The notes beneath the pieces were generated by a model that worked only from the letters and a program-made list of their open reading frames with translations, was not told where the DNA came from and did no database searches. The position numbers were made by a program, and so were the translations under genes. From Dokdonia sp. (GTDB lineage: Bacteria; Bacteroidota; Bacteroidia; Flavobacteriales; Flavobacteriaceae): a DNA stretch of 64,000 bases. The stretch covers positions 109,101 to 173,100 of the forward strand of contig JAHDIF010000007.1 of assembly GCA_020630915.1 (NCBI GenBank), read 5' to 3'. Positions 59,561 to 64,000 of the stretch are shown piece by piece; the first letter of the stretch is position 1; each line of letters opens with the position of its first letter.

Positions 59561-61081
59561 TTATAAACTTAGCGTAAGCGTAGCTACAATTGCTGTATTT
59601 GTGTTATTGATATTTGCAGCACTAGTTAGTCCTGTATTAAATAAGGCTTGATTACGATCACGTTGAGATCTATCGTAGGCAATATCCAGTTTTGTATTTC
59701 CAAAATTATAACCAATACCTAAGGAATACCCTGTTAAGTCACCTATGGTAGTTTCATCTTGATAAGGACTTTCTTCCATGCGATATCCTCCTCTAAAGCT
59801 CCATTCATTTGCACGATACTCACCACCTATTCTGTAGGTAGATGATGCTTTAAGTAGGTTATCTATAGCCGCGTTTTGCGATTGAAAAAACGGATCTGAC
59901 TGTGGTCTAAACGTGAGGTTCGTAAAGTCTGTGTACGAATAATCAAAACTAATGAGTCCTTCCTTGCCAAATAAATAAGCTAGACTCCCTGTATATTTTC
60001 CCGGAGTTTTAACTTCATAATTTTCGTAGACATTAATAACTTGAGGATTTACAGTTGTTGTAAATTCGCCCAGATCATCTTCTGCAACAGTTCTAACATT
60101 CTGTGTTCCTTCCTCAGAAATTGTATACCAAGTTGGAGAATCATACGTAAAACCTACACGCAAGTTATCTTGTATTTTCCCTATAAAACCTGCTTGAAAT
60201 GAAAAGCCATTTCCAAAAGTGTTTAAATTATTTTCAAATCTAACTTCGCGTATAGAAGTTGGCCCTCCAGAAACTGTATTAGAATTTTCAAATAAAACAG
60301 TTGTCTGGTTGTAATCAAAAAAATGAGAGTTAAGATTAGCTCCTACATATAAATTCTCATTGTACTGTGCTCCAAGATTAAAGGATGCTTTGCCATTATA
60401 ACCAGTAGAATTAAATAAATATTCTTGATCAAAAGTTCCTGCTCCTGTATTTGCAAAATATACTGTATTGTCTAAATCGTTACTGGCTGGATCGATTATA
60501 AACGATTGATATCCTAACAGTGCTTGTTGCGCTCCAAACCCTTCAGTCTCTCCTAGAAATTGATATAATTCACCTACAGTTTCTCCTTCTAGAGTTTCTA
60601 ATAAATCTAAAGGTACTCCTTGAGCAAACGCATTAAAATAACTTGATATTGATGTATTGCCAGATCCTGCAGCGATAAAACTATCATCAAAATTGCCTGT
60701 CCTATCATAATTAAATCCAAGAGTGATTTTTTTCCATCTCGACTCTGCTCTTGTATCTATAACAAAAACACCGCCTGCCTGATTAATATTTACATTACTA
60801 TCGCTCAGGCTTGTTACGTTCCCAAAATATGAAGTTTGATTCTCCATATTATCTCCCACAAGAGATAGTGAGACTGTCCCTTTTGTAAATACAGCACTAC
60901 TAGCTGGGTTAATTCCTATGGCACTTAAGTCCCCTCCTAAGGCTCCAAAAGCTCCTCCCATTGATCTAAACCGAGCAGTTCCTGTAATATCTGTATTAGA
61001 CAAACGTAATGCATCTCCTATGGACTGGGCATTAGTTATGCTTGCAACGGCTAGCGTTGCGATTAAAAATATTTTTTTCAT
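59561..61081 (-). CDS. OmpP1/FadL-family outer-membrane transporter
   Basis: 506 residues with a signal peptide ending TNAQ. The N-terminal plug region (TGTARFRSMGGAFGALGGDL, INPASSAVF) is characteristic of FadL/TodX proteins, which carry hydrophobic compounds across the outer membrane. Repeated aromatic beta strands run to the C-terminal ATLTLSL. Substrate unknown. It shares direction with the lipoprotein gene at 61112, 30 nt upstream. Confidence 0.9.
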   Translation of the reverse strand: MKKIFLIATLAVASITNAQSIGDALRLSNTDITGTARFRSMGGAFGALGGDLSAIGINPASSAVFTKGTVSLSLVGDNMENQTSYFGNVTSLSDSNVNINQAGGVFVIDTRAESRWKKITLGFNYDRTGNFDDSFIAAGSGNTSISSYFNAFAQGVPLDLLETLEGETVGELYQFLGETEGFGAQQALLGYQSFIIDPASNDLDNTVYFANTGAGTFDQEYLFNSTGYNGKASFNLGAQYNENLYVGANLNSHFFDYNQTTVLFENSNTVSGGPTSIREVRFENNLNTFGNGFSFQAGFIGKIQDNLRVGFTYDSPTWYTISEEGTQNVRTVAEDDLGEFTTTVNPQVINVYENYEVKTPGKYTGSLAYLFGKEGLISFDYSYTDFTNLTFRPQSDPFFQSQNAAIDNLLKASSTYRIGGEYRANEWSFRGGYRMEESPYQDETTIGDLTGYSLGIGYNFGNTKLDIAYDRSQRDRNQALFNTGLTSAANINNTNTAIVATLTLSL

Positions 61082-61111
61082 AAAATGTGTAGTTTGTAAT
61101 TCTTAAGATTT

Positions 61112-62278
61112 CTACCCTCGTCTTCCACCACCTCTAGATGACCCCCCTCTAGACCCACTTGATCTTGAGAAACCACCCCCTCTAGATGCAGAAGATGGTC
61201 TAGAACTTGGCCTTGACGGTCTAGCGCTAGGTCTACTGCTCGGTCTTGAAGGTCTAGCACTTGGTCTAGAGGACGGTCTTGATGGACGTGCTGTTCCTTG
61301 CGGTCTTGATGGACGTGAAGGTCTTGTTGTATTCCCTTGCGGTCTTGAAGAACTTGGTCTACCATAAGAATTAGGACGAGATCCATTAGATGGTCTACCT
61401 GCAGAGTTAGGCCTACCTCTAGAGACACCATCACGATATACTCTACCGTTTCTGCTATTTCCATTAGGCCTAGCCGTACCTCTATTTCTAGAATAGGTAG
61501 CTCTACTGCGAGATGATGCTATATTTCTAGTATTTCTATTTGAGCGAAGCCTAGATCTAGATTCTGCCACTGCTCTTGATGCTGTTGTTCTTCTGCCTGC
61601 ATTTACCGATGCTCTTCTTCCCGCATTATAGGCTACTGCATTCCCTCTAAATCCGTTGTACGCGCCATTAAAATATGGCCTATTATAAAATCCATTACCA
61701 TAGCAGAAAGGGTTCCAAGCATTAAAGCCCCAGCCGCCGCCCCAACCAAAGCCAGCATTCCATCCCCAGTTATTCCAGCCCCAGCCATTCCAGCCAAAAC
61801 GATTCCAGCCCCAGCCGCCGCCCCAACCGAAGCCATTATTCCAACCCCAGTTGTTCCAGCCCCACCTATTGAAGCCCCAACCAAAACCTACATCATTGTA
61901 TACATTTACAACTATATTTTCAGTCTCTTCTCCCCAAGCTGCTCTACCGGTTTCATACCCCACTCCATCCTCATAATATTCACCATCTTCTCCTTCAGAT
62001 GTATAAGATTCTACATCTGTAAAAATTGCACCTTCTTCTGGCATATCATCTAGCCTTCTTGCACCTTCTTCAAAGTAATCTTTATACTTGTTGCTATTCG
62101 TACTTGTGCTCACCACTTCTCTATTCTCTTCCTGTTGCGCGCCTGTAGCACTAGAACTATAAATTCCATCATCATCATATACAGTTTGACTTGCAGAACA
62201 AGAGACCAAAGCTGTAACAGCTAATGCAGATAGGGTTAAAGATTTTAAGGTAGATCGAAGAGTAGAAGAAAAATACAT
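61112..62278 (-). CDS. Low-complexity lipoprotein rich in Trp/Gly/Asn and Ser/Arg/Pro
   Basis: 388 residues from ATG 62276-62278 (MYFSSTLRSTLKS), with lipobox VTALVSC. An acidic segment is followed by two ~25-residue repeats of the type NRWGWNNWGWNNGFGWGGGW, then a basic region, and a tail of 11-residue tandem units (SSRPSARPSRP). No domain known to me. The composition suggests a surface or matrix-type protein. A promoter-like TATTTTTG lies at 62309-62316 on the same strand. Confidence 0.75.
   Translation of the reverse strand: MYFSSTLRSTLKSLTLSALAVTALVSCSASQTVYDDDGIYSSSATGAQQEENREVVSTSTNSNKYKDYFEEGARRLDDMPEEGAIFTDVESYTSEGEDGEYYEDGVGYETGRAAWGEETENIVVNVYNDVGFGWGFNRWGWNNWGWNNGFGWGGGWGWNRFGWNGWGWNNWGWNAGFGWGGGWGFNAWNPFCYGNGFYNRPYFNGAYNGFRGNAVAYNAGRRASVNAGRRTTASRAVAESRSRLRSNRNTRNIASSRSRATYSRNRGTARPNGNSRNGRVYRDGVSRGRPNSAGRPSNGSRPNSYGRPSSSRPQGNTTRPSRPSRPQGTARPSRPSSRPSARPSRPSSRPSARPSRPSSRPSSASRGGGFSRSSGSRGGSSRGGGRRG
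61190..61310 (-). repeat. Tandem 33-bp coding repeats in the low-complexity lipoprotein gene
   Basis: Encode Ser/Arg/Pro units of 11 residues (SSRPSARPSRP), at least two near-perfect plus partial copies. They are the likely site of length variation between strains. Confidence 0.7.
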
Positions 62279-62308
62279 ATCTCTAATGTGTTTTATTGTT
62301 GTTACTAT

Positions 62309-62316
62309 CAAAAATA
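62309..62316 (-). promoter_or_regulatory. Candidate -7 element of the low-complexity lipoprotein gene
   Basis: TATTTTTG on the minus strand, 30 nt before the ATG. A -33 element is not evident. Confidence 0.4.
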
Positions 62317-62382
62317 GGTAGTTTTGCACTACGAATTTTAATGACTAAACTAATCACAATATTTGTGCCAAAGTAAGAATTT

Positions 62383-63861
62383 ATGGGTAAGAACTTAACA
62401 AAAAGAAGCGAAGATTATTCGAAATGGTATAACGAACTTGTTGTAAAAGCAGATCTTGCAGAAAACTCGGCCGTAAGAGGCTGTATGGTCATTAAACCTT
62501 ATGGCTACGCAATATGGGAAAAAATGCAAGCAGAACTAGATAGGATGTTTAAAGAGACAGGACATCAAAATGCTTACTTCCCTCTTTTTGTACCTAAAAG
62601 CCTCTTTGAAGCTGAGGAAAAAAATGCAGAGGGCTTTGCAAAAGAGTGTGCTGTAGTCACACATTACAGACTTAAAACAGATCCTGAAGACTCAAGTAAA
62701 CTTATTGTTGATCCTAATGCTAAATTAGAAGAAGAACTTATTGTAAGACCTACTAGTGAGGCCATCATATGGAATACCTACAAAGGGTGGATCCAATCTT
62801 ACAGGGATTTACCTCTCCTTATTAATCAATGGGCCAATGTGGTGCGCTGGGAAATGAGAACACGCTTATTCTTAAGGACTGCTGAGTTTCTTTGGCAAGA
62901 AGGACATACCGCTCATGCGACAAAGCAAGAAGCCCTTGATGAAGCAGAATTAATGAACAATGTATACGCTACTTTTGCTGAAAACTTTTTGGCTATTCCT
63001 GTAATAAAAGGAATCAAAACAGAAAGCGAACGCTTTGCTGGAGCCGATGAGACCTTTTGCATTGAAGCTTTAATGCAGGATGGCAAGGCCTTACAAGCAG
63101 GAACTTCACACTTTTTAGGACAAAATTTTGCCAAAGCGTTTGATGTAAAATTTACCACAAACCAAGGAAAACAAGATCACGTTTGGGCAACTTCTTGGGG
63201 AGTATCTACTAGATTAATGGGAGCCTTGATTATGACACATAGTGACGATCAAGGATTAGTCTTGCCGCCCAATCTTGCTCCATTTCAAGTAGTAATCGTA
63301 CCCATATACAAAGGAGAAGAACAACTTGCAGCTATCTCGCAGGTAGCAAATGAGATTGTAGACGACCTTAAATTAAGAGGTATTTCAGTAAAATATGATA
63401 ACAGGGATACCCATAAGCCTGGATGGAAATTTAATGAGTACGAACTCAAGGGAGTGCCTCTTCGTATAGGAATCGGGCCAAAAGACCTAGAGAAAAGAAC
63501 TGTAGAACTTGCCCGTAGAGACACCCTCACCAAAGAGTTTGTTTCTAAAGAAGATGTTGTAGACAAAGTAGCGCATCTTTTAAAGGAGATACAAGAGAAC
63601 CTATTTGAAAAAGCAAAGAATTATAGAGATACGCATATAACAGAGGTTAATAGCTTTGATGAATTTAAGGATGTACTAGAAAACAAAGGAGGTTTTATCA
63701 GTGCTCACTGGGATGGAACGGCAGCTACGGAAGATGAAATAAAAAAGCTTACCAAAGCCACAATACGCTGTATCCCTATGGACAGCAAAGAAGAGGCCGG
63801 AACTTGCGTATATACTGGGGCTATGTCTAAGCAACGCGTCTTATTTGCAAAGGCATACTAA
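62383..63861 (+). CDS. proS: Prolyl-tRNA synthetase (archaeal/eukaryotic-like type)
   Basis: 492 residues, the short type without the bacterial editing insertion. Class II motifs: [20 protein letters not shown] with [15 protein letters not shown] (motif 2), and [17 protein letters not shown] (motif 3). The anticodon-binding domain follows ([11 protein letters not shown]) and a zinc-like C-terminal domain ends with FAKAY. Common in Bacteroidetes. Confidence 0.96.
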   Translation: MGKNLTKRSEDYSKWYNELVVKADLAENSAVRGCMVIKPYGYAIWEKMQAELDRMFKETGHQNAYFPLFVPKSLFEAEEKNAEGFAKECAVVTHYRLKTDPEDSSKLIVDPNAKLEEELIVRPTSEAIIWNTYKGWIQSYRDLPLLINQWANVVRWEMRTRLFLRTAEFLWQEGHTAHATKQEALDEAELMNNVYATFAENFLAIPVIKGIKTESERFAGADETFCIEALMQDGKALQAGTSHFLGQNFAKAFDVKFTTNQGKQDHVWATSWGVSTRLMGALIMTHSDDQGLVLPPNLAPFQVVIVPIYKGEEQLAAISQVANEIVDDLKLRGISVKYDNRDTHKPGWKFNEYELKGVPLRIGIGPKDLEKRTVELARRDTLTKEFVSKEDVVDKVAHLLKEIQENLFEKAKNYRDTHITEVNSFDEFKDVLENKGGFISAHWDGTAATEDEIKKLTKATIRCIPMDSKEEAGTCVYTGAMSKQRVLFAKAY

Positions 63862-63889
63862 AAGGGTTTTTAAAAAAGTACAATTAAGG

Positions 63890-63920
63890 TTTGCGGCATT
63901 TAAAAATAGTTGTATTTTTG
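63890..63920 (+). promoter_or_regulatory. Promoter of tRNA-Glu
   Basis: TTTG at 63890-63893, 19 nt, TATTTTTG at 63913-63920: a full -33/-7 match upstream of the tRNA. Confidence 0.85.
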
Positions 63921-63946
63921 CATCCGCAATTTAGATAATTGTTCTA

Positions 63947-64000
63947 GGCCCGTTCGTCTATCGGCTAGGACGCCAGGTTTTCATCCTGGTAAGAGGGGTT
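63947..64000 (+). tRNA. tRNA-Glu (anticodon TTC), cut by the window end
   Basis: The first 54 nt: acceptor 5' strand GGCCCGT, D-arm TCGTCTATCGGCTAGGA, anticodon stem CCAGG/CCTGG with loop TTTTCAT. The T-arm and 3' acceptor strand lie beyond base 64000. Confidence 0.93.

Noticed and set aside
61078..61464. 128-codon minus-strand ORF with His/Gln/Asp repeats
   Set aside because: It is an alternate frame of the Ser/Arg/Pro tandem repeats in the lipoprotein gene; repetitive DNA keeps several frames open.
1..64000. CRISPR array
   Set aside because: The short repeats found are palindromes spaced by kilobases, or a three-unit 116-bp tandem; no regular repeat-spacer pattern and no cas genes.

Overview
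The window is a 64 kb stretch of AT-rich chromosome from a member of the Bacteroidetes, most likely a marine Flavobacteriaceae close to Dokdonia/Krokinobacter. The genus is inferred from gene content, not proven. Supporting signs are Bacteroidetes-type promoters (a TTG/TTTG element, 19-20 nt, then TAnnTTTG) at tRNA and housekeeping genes, many SPII lipoproteins, split transketolase genes, the long Bacteroidetes form of GAPDH, ribosomal protein THX, a zeaxanthin-type carotenoid cluster, and small dispersed hairpin repeats. Almost everything is ordinary core genome. There is no prophage, insertion sequence, CRISPR array or defence island.

Layout. 1-3348: end of a trp operon (trpC partial, trpF, trpB, trpA), with small repeats lodged between and inside genes. 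3349-7174: coaD, a small membrane gene inserted behind ddl together with a duplicated ddl tail, then a PASTA protein and rluD. 7257-12046: yaaA, a membrane TPR protein, a 40-residue ribosomal protein THX, a UDG-fold protein, an M14 peptidase and a NUDIX hydrolase. 12033-15787: pyrE, an SRPBCC protein, both transketolase halves and an outer-membrane barrel. 15867-18458: an FKBP-type lipoprotein, an Hsp15-like protein, a PRTase and shikimate kinase. 18581-19060: tRNA-Lys and tRNA-Leu, followed by two decayed copies of the tRNA-Leu 3' end with its terminator. 19255-23032: a CarH-like MerR/B12 regulator and crtI-crtB-crtZ. 23096-31667: a lipoprotein, sugar epimerase, glycosyltransferase, M24 peptidase, a GMC dehydrogenase with Fe-S-type cysteines and its small subunit, trmL and an M20 peptidase. 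31724-36617: a lysozyme-like protein, mltG-GNAT-dapF and an HtrA protease. 36791-46435: GAPDH, a RidA lipoprotein, a HerA-like ATPase, a small enzyme operon, a ROK glucokinase, folD and ffh. 46603-50268: a locus led by an ECF sigma factor, with a divergently read lipoprotein. 50358-57165: an M24 peptidase, xerD, aroQ and men genes. 57271-64000: an alpha-amylase lipoprotein, an FMN reductase, an OmpP1/FadL protein, a Trp/Gly/Asn-rich lipoprotein, proS and the start of tRNA-Glu.

Functionally the window supplies tryptophan, shikimate, pyrimidine, DAP/peptidoglycan and menaquinone biosynthesis, cell-envelope upkeep, carotenoids and translation factors.

The most interesting observations are not extra genes. 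They are (i) a 14-bp palindrome, GCTTTCGCGAAAGC, present 16 times exactly and often read in frame as AFAKA; (ii) hairpin repeats that add peptide segments to TrpF and TrpB; (iii) a 40-nt direct repeat around a cassette at the ddl 3' end; (iv) mirror-image ECF-type promoter elements; (v) a CarH-like photoregulator with an inverted repeat over its own promoter; and (vi) tandem relics of a tRNA-Leu 3' end.
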